Below are positions 37,201-49,000 of a stretch of DNA of 64,000 bases, piece after piece. A program made the translations under genes and the position numbers. Numbering within the stretch: the first letter of the stretch is position 1; each line of letters starts with the position of its first letter. This DNA is from Lineus longissimus (lineage: Eukaryota; Nemertea; Pilidiophora; Heteronemertea; Lineidae): contig NC_088321.1 in assembly GCF_910592395.1 (NCBI RefSeq), positions 124,001-188,000 on the forward strand, in the 5' to 3' direction. Below the pieces are notes generated by a model. The model was not told where the DNA came from and did no database searches. It saw nothing but the letters and a program-made list of their open reading frames with translations.

Positions 37201-38215
37201 AGTAGGGAACCATCATTAGAATTGAGCCTACCTGAGTTTGCACCGAGCACCAGTTTCTTCTTCCATTTATCTTTCAATGTTTCGTATCTGATTTCATAAT
37301 CCTGGAGCAAGACGTCCCTCTCCCGCTGTGTCGTCATGCAGGGATAGAGTCCAAACACAAACTGCCACACTTGTCTTCGGATTGACGGGTCAACTCCACC
37401 TGCAAGAGACGAACCCGGGAAGTGAAGAAGTTCAATGAAAAGGCAAATATCCACTGAATCTTTTCTACAATGGGTCATTCTGATTTGCTTAACAAAAGAA
37501 TTAAAACGACTCTACAGCAAATAATAGATTTGAGCCACACACACATTGGGGCACAGAATTTTTTCTTCTAACATCCCCGAGTGGAAGATGCATTCACCTT
37601 TAAATACAGCCTGCCTCAATCCATGCTCCTCTATCAAGCGGCCTTCCTTGTCGAGGAATTGTTGAAATGATTCAAGACTCAGCGGAGCAGTCCTTGAGGG
37701 TGTGAAGTCTGTTGCTTCTGATGTCACATATTCATTCCTTGGTGGGAATTCTACTTGCTCGAATGAATCGATGTCTACAAAACTGAAAATGAGAAAAAAG
37801 GGCCGTTACTCGATAGACACATTCTCTGTCGAAACCGTCTGTTTAGGGCCTACAACAGTTTTTTAAGAACCGAAACCACAACTACAACAAATCATTGGAA
37901 AGAGGAGATTCAAAATGACAATGATATATCTAAATCCGATGAAATTGCTCAACCATTTCGGAAAAAAATAAAAAGAGTGAGATTTTATTTTTTTGGGACA
38001 CCCTGTGAAGTGTTACTTTTGGAATGACACCATACACATCAACGACTAATGCCAGTAAACGACAGCTTGACAATCAACTTTTGCCAGATATTCTAATCAA
38101 ACGGTATTCATTCTATCATTATATGCATGAATAGAAGAAATAAAAAACGTCAGATCGTTTTATTTTGCTTATTTTTGAGCGTAATTTTCACTGTTTACCT
38201 TTCTAGCTTAGCCAT
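34231..38215 (-). CDS. TBC-domain Rab GTPase-activating protein
   Basis: Nine exons: 38215-38199, 37782-37598, 37399-37232, 36924-36681, 36574-36360, 35951-35858, 35578-35430, 35146-35005, 34387-34231; 1371 nt, 456 aa, all phases agree. The first exon is 17 nt (MAKLE + split Ser). A TBC domain fills most of the protein: GGVDPSIRRQVWQFVFGLYP, the arginine finger in IDRDVPRTDR (I190-x-x-D193-x-x-R196), the glutamine finger in GYTQGMND (Gln233), YWCFNEYM, KWLLLGFKREFDF, FELFMCVAILMDHR and NMDLDLVLNQAERLF. Both catalytic fingers are intact, so it should be active on a Rab; the substrate cannot be read. The domain resembles the TBC1D15/16/17/25 (Gyp7-like) group; I cannot name the ortholog. The exon ending at 35005 abuts a minisatellite built from its donor. 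Confidence 0.93.
34540..35008 (-). repeat. 34-35-bp minisatellite x13 containing TBC exon 8 donor
   Basis: Units TGAGCTTAGGCCTTGTCTCTTCTGTACCTACCTAC. On the minus strand each holds CAGTAG|GTAGGTAC; the true donor is ATTAGTAG|GTAGGTAG at 35005/35004. An upstream alternative (ATTA|GTAGGT) gives the wrong phase. Confidence 0.94.
36105..36215 (-). mobile_element. Possible tRNA-derived SINE fragment
   Basis: On the minus strand a B-box-like GAGGGTTCAACTCC is followed by CTTTTATTTTTAGC. The A box is not convincing. It lies in a TBC intron and may be related to the SINE-like copies near 52200 and 61890. Confidence 0.3.
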
Positions 38216-38536
38216 TATTTATTTCCGGGTACGCCGCAGTTAAAAAATTATTACTAATACCTTAATTACCACCGACAAAATATAATATTTATATGCATTA
38301 TCTATAAAGAAATTATATATCTTAAATTGATGGATAAAAGTTGAATATTATATTTTATTTCTGAAGAAGAAAAATATATTTCCCAATTATCAACCAATCA
38401 GCAACACCCAGATACTGTTTGTTCCCGGAAATTCAAAGAGATAAACATGGAAGTGAAATCCGAATAGTTTCACAATTTTTCCCGAATAATCGCCTTCTAA
38501 ACCCTTGATAGCAAGTTTGTTAAAGTGTTTGTGATA
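38216..38536. promoter_or_regulatory. Compact bidirectional promoter region, TBC / EGF-TM genes
   Basis: Only 321 bp separate the start codons of two divergent genes, so both core promoters and 5' UTRs must share it. The centre (38260-38390) is strongly AT-rich (TATAATATTTATATGC, AATTATATATCTTAAATTG). Plus-strand TATA-like words are present, but none can be chosen without transcript data. Confidence 0.6.
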
Positions 38537-41500
38537 ATGAAGTTGGACACAGTATTTGTCCTTATCGCATTGGTGCTTGTTTGCACTGGTAGGTTGCTTC
38601 TTTGTAGTTTATTTTTGGCAAAATCTCGGAAAGAAAATGTCGAAATCCAAGAAAAACCAGCTGATTTCGGTTTCACCATTTCACTATTTTCAGATCGAAT
38701 TTGCGTCATTGCCTGGAAACATTCGTGGTTGTGGTCATGACATCTGTCTCATGTGAGAATGAATGTAACATGAGTCTTACTTGAATCTATGCGGATGTCA
38801 TCTGGTCATTGTCTCCTGAAGATTTACCTTCTTAGTCATGACAATGACATCATCGGACCCCCGGCCCTGGCCCTGATAGTGATAGGCCCAGATGATAGGC
38901 CTACATGTTTTAGGCCTGAACAACTGCATACATGCCCAGGCAATACAGACATGTACATGGGTTTTTAACATAATCACCCGCTTTGAAAATTGTATGCTAT
39001 TTTTAGCTGTTGACCTACATTGCAATTGTATGTGGGTGACCATTGTCACGGACCACTGGTTTCTGTCTAACTCAAAAGGGAACAAAGAGCACTGTTCATA
39101 TTCTCTGAAAACATCTGACGAATAATTTACTATGACTTGTTAATCGTAACCCCTAAAATGTCACTCAAAGAAGATGCGTCACATATGTCACATGAGCTTA
39201 CCTGATTTATCATGTTCATCATGCTGTCTTTTCAGTTCTCTCCACGTGCCATGGATCCCCGACGGCTGAGTGTCTCAAGCTAGAGCAGATGGCGAGACAG
39301 GCGTCCCAGCGCCAAATCCCTGGGTTCAAGATGTATTGCCAAAAGAACAAGGCTTGTACAGGAATAGATTGCAACGGAAACATCAATATGGTGAGAGTAA
39401 AACATGGCAATGCATCTGGAGTGTTACTAAGCCAAAAACTTGATGACTGTCAGGTTATACCTGTTCTATGACTGCCAAGCTATACCTGTTCTGGGACTTT
39501 GAATCAGCAGACTAGAAGCTGGAACAAAATGTCAAGTTTTTGTATCTGGTTCCACCTGCGCAGGAATGATTACCATGGAGATGGACGAGTACGAATTCTG
39601 GTGTGCACTTGTGTTTAATAAAAACAGCAAAGATGCTTTATGAGAGCAAAAACTGCAAGATAATTCACTCAAACAATTCAGATTCCTGATATGTCTTCTC
39701 TTCTTTCTTCTTTCCTCAGCCAACATACAAAATCCAGACAGAGTTCTGTTTCGGCTTCGAGATCCAGAACTGCATGAAACCGACCAAAGTGGACTTCTAC
39801 ACGTACCTACCGTCACTCAACAAATCATTTGAGGAGCGCCTCGGTAACAGTGAACGACGGAAAATACCAGGTGCATCCATCGACATTGGTATTGGTACTA
39901 TTGACCCGTTTGCCAACATTACACTGATAGACAAACCAAACAATAAGATACTATTTGGGGTAAGAGTCTATTTTGCTGACAACAGCTTCATTTTCTGTGA
40001 TGCCTGTTTAGCTTAGAATCCTTCATGTCATGCGACTTCTTTAGTGATCTATAGTACCACCATCTCGGTATTGTCTCTGAAAGCCACGCAACAGGCCTCG
40101 CTCACATGGAGTACACTCAAGCTCAGACTAACAGAATGCTTTCATTGATGGCATGGAAACGCTCCTTTAGGTTTATAGTCTGATATCAACAATGTTATCA
40201 TCCGAGTTTACACTTTACACCTGTCTGTCCTTTCAGGTCGGTCTAGCCCTCCGTGTGACATACTTGTTTGACCGACAAGGTCACTGGCCGCGGAACCTAC
40301 AGTACACGTTAATCCCCCCCACAGAGATCCCTGTTGCGCCGTGTAAGACACCGTCAACCACCATGGCGCCACCTCTTGACAATAAATGCATCACACGTGG
40401 ACCACAGACGACAACTTGGCCAGGTCGGTCACCCGTAATACTGTAAACCACCAATCATTATGCTTGTTTATCTTTGCAATTTGCAAAATTTCTAAAAAAA
40501 TATTTCACTGTCAGTATTATTATTTTGTGAAAAAAATGTTTTTTTATGCTGCCCTTTTATGCTGCCGTGACGATGGTCTTCAGCCATACATGCAGATGGA
40601 CAGAAGATGTGTTAATCGTTGAAACCTATATGTCATAGATCCTATGCTGGAAATGTTTGCCTGTTCTGAAGTTTGGATTGTCTCTATTTGGCGAAACAGG
40701 TATCAAAACAACCTCGCGCCCATCAAGGCCACCGCTCTCACCAGAACCGTTCAGTTCACCTCTGCCAGCCAAACCTACAGTTCGGCCGAGTAAGGGCACT
40801 AAACCCACAAGTAGGCCGTCTGTCGGTAAGACTTTCGACCATTTAGTGCAACATGTAACATAGAACAGGCACATTTTTAGTCATCCATTGGATATAGATT
40901 TGATATCCAGATGCAGATCTGGTTCAAGGGATCCATTGGATGGTAGAATAATTTGCCTGTGATGCTTTAGCTAATCATAAACAAATAACACCATATATTC
41001 ACAGGATTTCATTTTTTTCGTTTTCCCAAATGCCATGATTCATGAAAATGAAAATTGCAAATATTTGTTTTTTTATTGGAAAACCGAATGAAATTGTGTC
41101 GTCCATCAAAAGCAGAATTTTGAAAATAGTTTTTTTAAGGAATTTTCGCGTGTTTGAAAAATAGTTATGCATGAAAGTGTTTGCATTTACAGTATTTGCA
41201 TAGCATATTAGAAGTATCTGACCACCATTAGCACAGGAAGTCTTGGCTCTGATGTAGACAGTAACAATACCTGTATTTGTAGGCTTTTCCATAACCGCCA
41301 AATCATCCCACCTCGCGCTATCAACTGTCTTCTGTTTTATCCAAGCGGAAAAAAAAAAATTTCACAATTTTCAAATTTTTCGATTTTTGCAAAACTACTT
41401 TATACGGAAATTGGTGGAAATAAATATGCTGTGCGATTTACAATATCTGATATAAAGCAACCCTGAAAATCCATCCCATTTTTCACAGAAACCACGCCAT

Positions 41501-43174
41501 GATCTCACAGAAACCACGCCATATTCTCACAGAAACCATGCCATGATCTCACAGTTTTCTCCCCTGCTTCTTACTCAGCTAATAATATTTCTTTTTCAGC
41601 ACCCATCCCAGTTACGACACCCAAACATACCGGTCCAAGGCCACAGCCATCACGTAAGTTGACCAACCTGTTGTTACTCAACACCAGAACATATTGTTAT
41701 GTTTGGAAACCATTACATCATCATTCCTCAACAAATGTTCAGCAGAAGAAACTCATATTTTCATTTCATCATTTTCAGCGACGTTCGGTAAAAAATGCGA
41801 CCCATATAACTTACAGTCTTGTGGCGCAAATGAAAAATGTCCCGTAGACAGCAAGGACCCTAGATGCCAGTGTGCCAGCCTGAAGACTTATGACAAATGG
41901 TCTGGACATTGTGTTGGTGCGAGTCCAGTGCCACACCCTACCAAGCATTCCGTCCTCCCTACGAAGGCCGCCATGAAGAAGAGTATAACCGTTACAGACG
42001 ACAGTAGCAACCACAGTAAGTACAGTAGAACCTCCCTCTGCGGACACCTCTGCCAGGCGGACACCTCTACATAACGGACACGTCCGGCCAGTCCCGATTT
42101 TTTCTAAGTCATTTCCAATAACAAAAACCTCTGTACGGCGGACACCTCTCTATTCCGAATTGCGGACAGGGCGATAGCCAATTTTTGGTCCAATTCCCTC
42201 CCAATTACGGACAGTAGGCAAAAACAATGGCTTCCCGCTTGCGCTTGGAGAGTCAAGTAGGCCCGACAGGTGTGATATTCGCGCAATTAATCAACGTAAT
42301 TACCCCATGGCATTGTGTTTTTGTATCCTAATTAAGCCGCGGCATTGGCATTGTGTTTTTGTATCCTAATTAAGCCGTGGCATTTGTTTACTCATCTTTT
42401 CAACTAATCACATAGGCCTTTTGTGTCTACGGACACTCATAAATCCACGCGGTTTTGTCAGTGTTGCGGCGAATATGCGTTAGTAGAGAAATTAGAAAAA
42501 AATAATTATTTATCAAAGGTGGCTGATGGACAGAAATTATGGTGTTTTTTGACACATTATCACATGTCGAGGAGATTTTGCAATAAAAGGGGCACCTTTT
42601 ACTAGAGAGATTATTCACGCTCTGAGTTCCAAAGTAGCTCACGTCATTCAACGCAACATCACAAGCAAATACCGATCAGCCAACAGGTTTAAAGTTTCTA
42701 CGCTAGATGTCGACACAGAGAAAACCAAGACCTGCAAGGCGGGAACTTCAAATCCACCTATCGGACGATTTGGCATAACCTCTCTATTGCGGACACCTCT
42801 CTATTGCGGACACCTGGGCCCAGTCCCATGGGTGTCCGCAATAGAGAGGTTGTACTGTACTCGACAAATCATTACAGCGGTTTTAGTGTCACTGATTTTG
42901 CAAATAACCTCATGCGTGTAAATCACAAATATTTTGTTTGACAGAACGGAATGATCGGAATCCCAGTAATAATCGCCATATCCTGAAATAATATTTTGAC
43001 TGTTCGTATTTTTCAATTTCAGAAACTATAGTGATCGCAGCGTGTTCGACTGCTGGCTTCCTGCTGGTGGCTGCCATTGCCATCACCACAATCATCATAA
43101 TCAGGAAGAAGCGAGCACGTTACGCTGACCACGACATCCTGTTACAGAATGACGACTCGGAGGTGAACATCTAG
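38537..43174 (+). CDS. Unrecognised type I membrane protein with EGF-like module
   Basis: Eight exons: 38537-38588, 39236-39390, 39720-39959, 40237-40423, 40700-40825, 41600-41653, 41779-42015, 43023-43174; 1203 nt, 400 aa, all junctions in frame. Residues 1-17 are a signal peptide (MKLDTVFVLIALVLVCT). Residues ~20-195 form a cysteine-containing ectodomain (GFKMYCQKNKACTGIDC, FCFGFEIQNC) with N-glycosylation sites NKS and NIT. Residues ~195-270 are a Pro/Thr/Ser-rich stalk spread over three exons. Residues ~275-315 have six cysteines in EGF-like spacing (C-x8-C-x5-C-x8-C-x-C-x12-C). A hydrophobic helix (~352-377) is followed by RKKR and a 20-residue acidic tail. I do not recognise the ectodomain family. 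It is probably a cell-surface receptor or adhesion protein; that is inference from architecture only. Confidence 0.87.
41482..41560. repeat. 26-bp repeat x3 near EGF-TM exon 6
   Basis: Three copies of CTCACAGAAACCACGCCAT with small changes, 40 bp before the exon 6 acceptor. Each holds CTCACAG, which resembles a weak 3' splice site. Confidence 0.8.
42023..42857. mobile_element. 835-bp Tigger/pogo-like element with TA target duplication
   Basis: The left end CAGTAGAACCTCCCTCTGCG and the right end CGCAATAGAGAGGTTGTACTG are inverted repeats, and each is flanked by TA (42021-42022, 42858-42859), the target-site duplication of pogo/Tc1-type transposons. Subterminal CGGACACCTCTCTATT motifs recur inside both ends. 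No transposase can be read, so it is non-autonomous or degraded. It sits in intron 7 of the EGF-TM gene immediately after the splice donor. Confidence 0.8.
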
Positions 43175-45735
43175 ACAAAGGTCAAGGTCGTTCTTGATAC
43201 CGTACTGGGACACTTCGGCATCATTATTTTTTGGCAAAACTGCAGGTCGCTTTGTTTCGGCAATATTGCTTACTTGACATATCCTAGTTTATCGTATGAG
43301 GCTGGTTGGTTTAGTCTTGCACAACGTCGGTTATACGAGTTTAGCCTGTGCAAGATTGAAACCATACTTTCAACATTTTGCGTTAGAGGCCTTCTGCCAT
43401 TGTTTTATGTGCATAGCAAATGAAAGTGACTTACAGGTTTTTCAATTCCTTGCCATGGTTGTGATATTTTCATCACGAAGGTACACAGCTGAGATATTTA
43501 CCCAGAGTTCATTTGAATCTCAGCCATTGTTGTGATGTATTTTCTTGATTGATATTGGTCAGCAAGGTTTTCTGAACGGATGTAAATTTGACAACAAATC
43601 GGGTGCAAAAATTAACCACAAACATGTTGCCCCAGAATGTTTGAGATCTTCTGCATCTCAACACACAGAAGATTTCTGTGGGCAGGCTTTTTCTGGGACA
43701 CACTGTAAAGTAGTTAGCTACTTTAGATCTTTGTGTAAATAGTAATAAGAGAGTGTACATTATGTATCATACATGCAGTCCAAAGGTTCTTTTATAACAA
43801 ACCAAGTTTGAAATTTGAAAACCACTGATTTTCGAACTTTGCCTGTGATAACAAAACCTCTGGAGAAAACCAATCTTATGAACCTCTTTGGGTCCATGTA
43901 TATCATGTTTTAATATCACTTTAAGACTATAACTTGTGATGCACCACTATGCTGTAACTAGGAGTTGGGTCAGAACACCCGAAAAAAATAATTTTGCCAA
44001 TATGCGGAGCATGATGTTGATATTATCTGCCCACGGTGTCTGTGTCATTTTTTTCATCAATTCTCACATTTTTAATAAAAATTCCAACATTTTCCGTCCA
44101 TCCTTGTAGTGTGTATATAAAAAACATTAATTTGGTCTGCATCCTAGAAAATCTGTTGCCAGCTTGCTGAGAATTGGGCGGGCGTTCCATCCTGCTGAGA
44201 TGGTCGTTCCTGAGAAAGCAGAAAGTGTGTCAGTAATGTTGGAAAAACTGTTTTGTTGGAATCTTCCAACTAAATAACATAGTGTTCTTTTGGTAATAAG
44301 GATCTGACTACAACGTTAATGGCATATGATGTCCAGGTGTTTGAGTTCGCTAACGGACACATGTTATTTTAGTCAATTAATCAATGAGTGCACATGTTGA
44401 GTGTTTTTCTTGTGATGCACCCTGTTTCCCAGGCCTCTTCCAGGTACCACTGATAGAGTGGAACGACTGATGTCAGTAACAACAATGACCCCATAAGTCA
44501 GCCATTTTGTTTGCCCACAGCCTCCACAAGGGGGCACTGACTAAGAAAGAGGTGAATTGAAGCCTGTTTCTTGTACTTCCTCTCAGTGATTTGAGCGGGG
44601 CTCTTACAGCTTATGCAAATAGCAATTTCCACTTTGAATTAATGTGTTCAGATATGATAGTATAAGGTTTGTTTATGTTTGCTAGGTAAGATAGTTGTTT
44701 GTTTTTTAGTTTGAAGAGTTCGTGTTAAGAGGTATCCTTGCTATTATTTCCAAAGAGGTGACACTTCCATGGGCAACTTTGGAAATGTATTTCAGTTCAA
44801 AAGCTTTTCGAATTCAATGTTTGCTTCTAGCAGCACATACCTCACCCCTTGGCTGCCTTTAGGTCTAGTGGAGATACTGTAAACACCTTTATCTTTGTGA
44901 CCCTAAATGTTCATGAAAACATCCATTTCTGATTTTGCTTCCATTTGTTCCGTGAATGGGTGAATTCCCCAAAAAATAAAACCATTAGTTAAACATTTTC
45001 TTGCCTCTCAAGTTCTCCACTGTACAACTTCTCACAAACAAACAAGGCTTGCGAAAAAAGGGGTTTACAGTTAGCGTAGCTTTAGCAAAATTGATTGCTG
45101 TATTTCATACTAACTATACATGTACATGCTTTTACTTGTGCCATTCCATGTTTGGAGTTCATGAGGTGTCCACCAGGTGTCCAACACGAAGGTGCATTTC
45201 CACGGTGACCACACTCTGATATATCAGGTGATTGAGTGTGCAGCGGTTACAATGCAGGTTCCCACTCTCCAGTAATACAAAAAGGAATTGCATCCACCAT
45301 AGCTTCTATAGGGTGTCACGAAAGATAACTTTTTACATTGGGCCTAAAACGAGAGTTTGGAAGAATCTTCCCGGTTGTGTTCCCGAGATGAAAACGAGGA
45401 AAAAGGAAATCGTTGACATAAATAAAGTATTTTAGGATAAACTTGTTACTGGTTGCTCAGTGATGATAACGGAGCGCATCGGATTTTTGGATTGATAAAA
45501 AAATGTGGTTTTCAAATGTATTTTCAAACATTTTGGCTGTGTGATAGGGGAGCATGAATCAAGCCATTACTCATCAGCAGTGTTGTCTGATTGTTGAAAC
45601 AGCTGTCGGTAATTCCAAACAATGTATATAGATGCTTTATAAAATAAAGGTAACTCCACTATTTATTATATATTTTCACAAAAATTGTATGTTTTTTGTT
45701 TGATTCTGCTGGGTTGTGACTTTCTTAACGCTCAC
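43175..45735. other. 3' UTR and intergenic DNA, no gene seen
   Basis: AT-rich sequence with only short, unrecognisable reading frames. It probably includes a long 3' UTR of the EGF-TM gene. A promoter-like AGATAGTTGTTTG region and scattered AATAAA words occur, but no exon can be supported. Confidence 0.65.
44074..44079 (+). terminator. Candidate poly(A) signal for EGF-TM gene
   Basis: AATAAA about 900 bp after the stop codon. Other AATAAA words lie further on (near 44977 and 45647), so the 3' UTR length is uncertain. Confidence 0.35.
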
Positions 45736-45752
45736 CATCTCACCGGCAGTAT

Positions 45753-46163
45753 GGTTGTGACTGTCTCAACTCTCGCCGTCTTGGTAAGACAGTGGAGCTG
45801 CCAGGTTCGGGGTGGTTGTGACTGTCTCAACTCTCTCTCCGTATTGGTAAGACAGTGGAGCTGCCAGGTTCGGGATGGTTGTGACTGTCTCAACTCTCTC
45901 TCCGTATTGGTAAGACAGTGGAGCTGCCAGGTTCGGGATGGTTGTGACTGTCTCAACTCTCTCACCGTGTTGGTAAGACAGTGGAGCTGCCAGGTTCGGG
46001 ATGGTTGTGACTGTCTCAACTCTCTCACCGTGTTGGTAAGACAGTGGAGCTGCCAGGTTCGGGATGGTTGTGACTGTCTCAACTCTCTCACCGTGTTGGT
46101 AAGACAGTGGAGCTGCCAGGCTCGGGGTGGTTGTGACTGTCTCAACTCTCTCCGTGTACTGTT
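45753..46163. repeat. 63-bp minisatellite x6-7, family M
   Basis: Units GGTTGTGACTGTCTCAACTC...CCGTGTTGGTAAGACAGTGG. The 63-bp period keeps several frames open on both strands (137-162 aa), which are artefacts. Related arrays lie at 47155 and 48044. Confidence 0.95.
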
Positions 46164-47154
46164 GACAAGATGATGATGGAGTTGGATGCTGTGTCACTCA
46201 ATACAGCATTTCTTGACAGACAGTATAGTAGAGACCACCAGCCCAGATGGGGTTAATATCGCCATAGAAGTTAAAAACTCTCCCAAAAGATGAAAATTCC
46301 TACAAAAAAATATTCCCACTGTCTCAGCCAAACGGGCTGCGAGGGTTAATAAACAACCTTGTACCCAGGATCAAAAATGAAAATTGCAGGTGTAATGGTC
46401 TCACCAGCCAGTGGTGATCAGGTCGGCCAAAAAACTAGTTCTTCAATCTCGAGTGATTACCATTGATACAGATGGGCCTACTCTATCTCTATTGCTACTT
46501 GTTCAAATGTAAATGTCCGATGTTTTTTGCGAAGGGGTAGCGCTGACGATTATTCGAGGAAAATACCAGTTTCTTCTGTGTTCTTACGCGGTGAGCAGGC
46601 CCCGTTAGCTATTTATAGCTCAACAGGATGCTGACATCGACTGGTTCCTGTGAGATTGCACATGTTCTCAAGGTAAAATTTCGAGGGCAAAAAACTCAAA
46701 CAAAAGCCGCAACGATAGCCTGTTTTTATATAAAAGATTGAAACAGTCGTCAGTTGGCTTTCTCAAGGTGAGGAGTAGATGTGTATGAAAATTTGTTTTC
46801 ACCATCCTTGTTAATCTTGAAGTTACCATACAGGGTATCTCATGCATTGTGCTGCACCAGTCTATGCATGACTGTATGTCTAGATGACGTTGAAACTTGG
46901 TCAGGTGTATTCTACAAGTGACAAGCTATTCAGAAATGTATAGGTTTGTGTGAGAGTAAGATACTGCCCAGTCTACAGCCGCTGGAACAGGAGTATGCAT
47001 GAAATGACGTCACGTCATTTTTGGAGACAGGTAGGCCTGGCCTCCTCACCGGCTAGTGAGACCAATGTATCAAGAACTTTTTAACTTTTTCCTAGGAACA
47101 AGGTTTCAATTAACCCTCTCATCCCGTTTGGCTCTGACCGATGGGACTGTCTCA

Positions 47155-47290
47155 TATGTCTCACCGTGTTGACAAGATGGTGGAGCTGCAAGGCCCGATG
47201 CGGGGTGGTTGTGACTGCCGGTTATCTGTCTCACCGTGTTGGCAAGACGGTGGAGCTGTGAGGCCCGATTTGGGGTGGTTGTGACTGTGT
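47155..47290. repeat. Two-copy array of family M
   Basis: Two units with CTCACCGTGTTGGCAAGACG and GGTGGAGCTGTGAGGCCCGA, intermediate in sequence between the arrays on either side. Confidence 0.88.
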
Positions 47291-48043
47291 CGTGTCTACT
47301 TTACGTTCAGTTATGTCACAACCGGTCCTCCTGGAATTTGTCCTGGAGGAGACAACTTTATGTAACAACAACAACAACAGACGAACTTTTATCGGAAAAC
47401 CAAGGGGTTTTCAGCATAATTTGATGCTCCTGAATGAAAGGCATGCATAAGTTAATTAGCGGGTTGAGGAGCAAAGTGATGTAAGTCATTTTGGCGGTAT
47501 TTTTATATGTATTTATGCCTCGGATGAGGTGTTCTTGCCTGCCAATGGGGCAGCGGTTACAAGTAAAATGGTGGTCGTCTGCATTGTTTTCCCGGGTTTT
47601 TAGTCACGTGGTTCGTGCGCACTGATCTCTCACCTATTCTGTCTTTATTATCAAGATTCATCCGTTAGTACATTGATTAACATAACGTAAACCATAGATG
47701 TTGTAATTGGAGCCAGTTCCTCATGTTTTATGCTCAAGTAAGGGCACAATCCCTGTCCAATTCCTATCCTGTATTGCATGTGCACAGTACAGTGTACATT
47801 GTTATAGCGCGTAGTGTTTCTCGCAGGTGGCAGCACCGTATGGTGTCTTCAAGACGTCCTGTCTTCAGGTTGTGACTTGATGAGATTTGTCTTTAGTTGT
47901 AGTTTACAGATGTTTGATACTGTCATGTTATTTGTCATTACAGTTTCACCTCAGGCAATAGAGGTAAATACAAGGGTTTACGAATCTGAGCGTTATCTTC
48001 CTTATAATCCTGCGAGACCCGCAATGACGTCGTGAGCAGACGT

Positions 48044-49000
48044 TACAGTGACTACCTCAACTGTCTCACCGTGTTGGCAAGATGATGGAGCTGTGAGGCC
48101 CGATTCGGGGTAGTTGTGACTACCTCAACTGTCTCGCCGTGTTGACAAGATGGTGGAGCTGTGAGGCCCGATTCGTGGTAGTTGTGACTACCTCAACTGT
48201 CTCACCGTGTTGGCAAGATGATGGAGCTGTGAGGCCCGATTCGGGGTGATTGTGACTACCTCAACTGTCTCACCGTGTTGACAAGATGGTGGAGCTGTGA
48301 GGCCCGATTCGGGGTGGTTGTGACTACCTCAACTGTCTCACCGTGTTGACAAGATGGTGGAGCTGTGAGGCCCGATTCAGGGTAGTTGTGACTACCTCAA
48401 CTGTCTCACCGTGTTGACAAGATGGTGGAGCTGTGAGGCCCGATTCGGGGTGGTTGTGACTACCTCAACTGTCTCACCGTGTTGACAAGATGGTGGAGCT
48501 GTGAGGCCCGATTCGTGGTAGTTGTGACTACCTCAACTGTCTCACCGTGTTGACAAGATGATGGAGCTGTGAGGCCCGATTCGGGGTGGTTGTGACTACC
48601 TCAACTGTCTCACTGTGTTGGCAAGATGGTGGAGCTGTGAGCCCCGATTCGGGGTGATTGTGACTACCTCAACTGTCTCACCGTGTTGGCAAGACGGTGG
48701 AGCTGTGAGGCCCGATTCGGGGTGGTTGTGACTACCTCAACTGTCTCACCGTGTTGGCAAGACGGTGGAGCTGCGAGGCCCGATTCGGGGTGGTTGTGAC
48801 TACCTCAACTGTCTCACCGTGTTGGTAAGACGGTGGAGCTGTGAGGCCCAATTCGTGGTGGTTGTGACTACCTCAACTGTCTCACCGTGTTGGCAAGACG
48901 GTGGAGCTGCGAGGCCCGATTTGGGGTAGTTGTGATTACCTCAACTGTCTCACCGTGTTGGCAAGACGGTGGAGCTGCGAGGCCCGATTTGGGGTAGTTC
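48044..49000. repeat. 68-bp minisatellite x14, family M
   Basis: Units GACTACCTCAACTGTCTCAC...GAGCTGTGAGGCCCGATTCG. Variation is clustered at GTTGGCAAGACG/GTTGACAAGATG and GGGGTGG/GTGGTAG. Confidence 0.95.

Noticed and set aside
45685-46197. Three overlapping long frames of 137-162 aa
   Set aside because: All come from the 63-bp minisatellite; no non-repeat coding sequence is attached.
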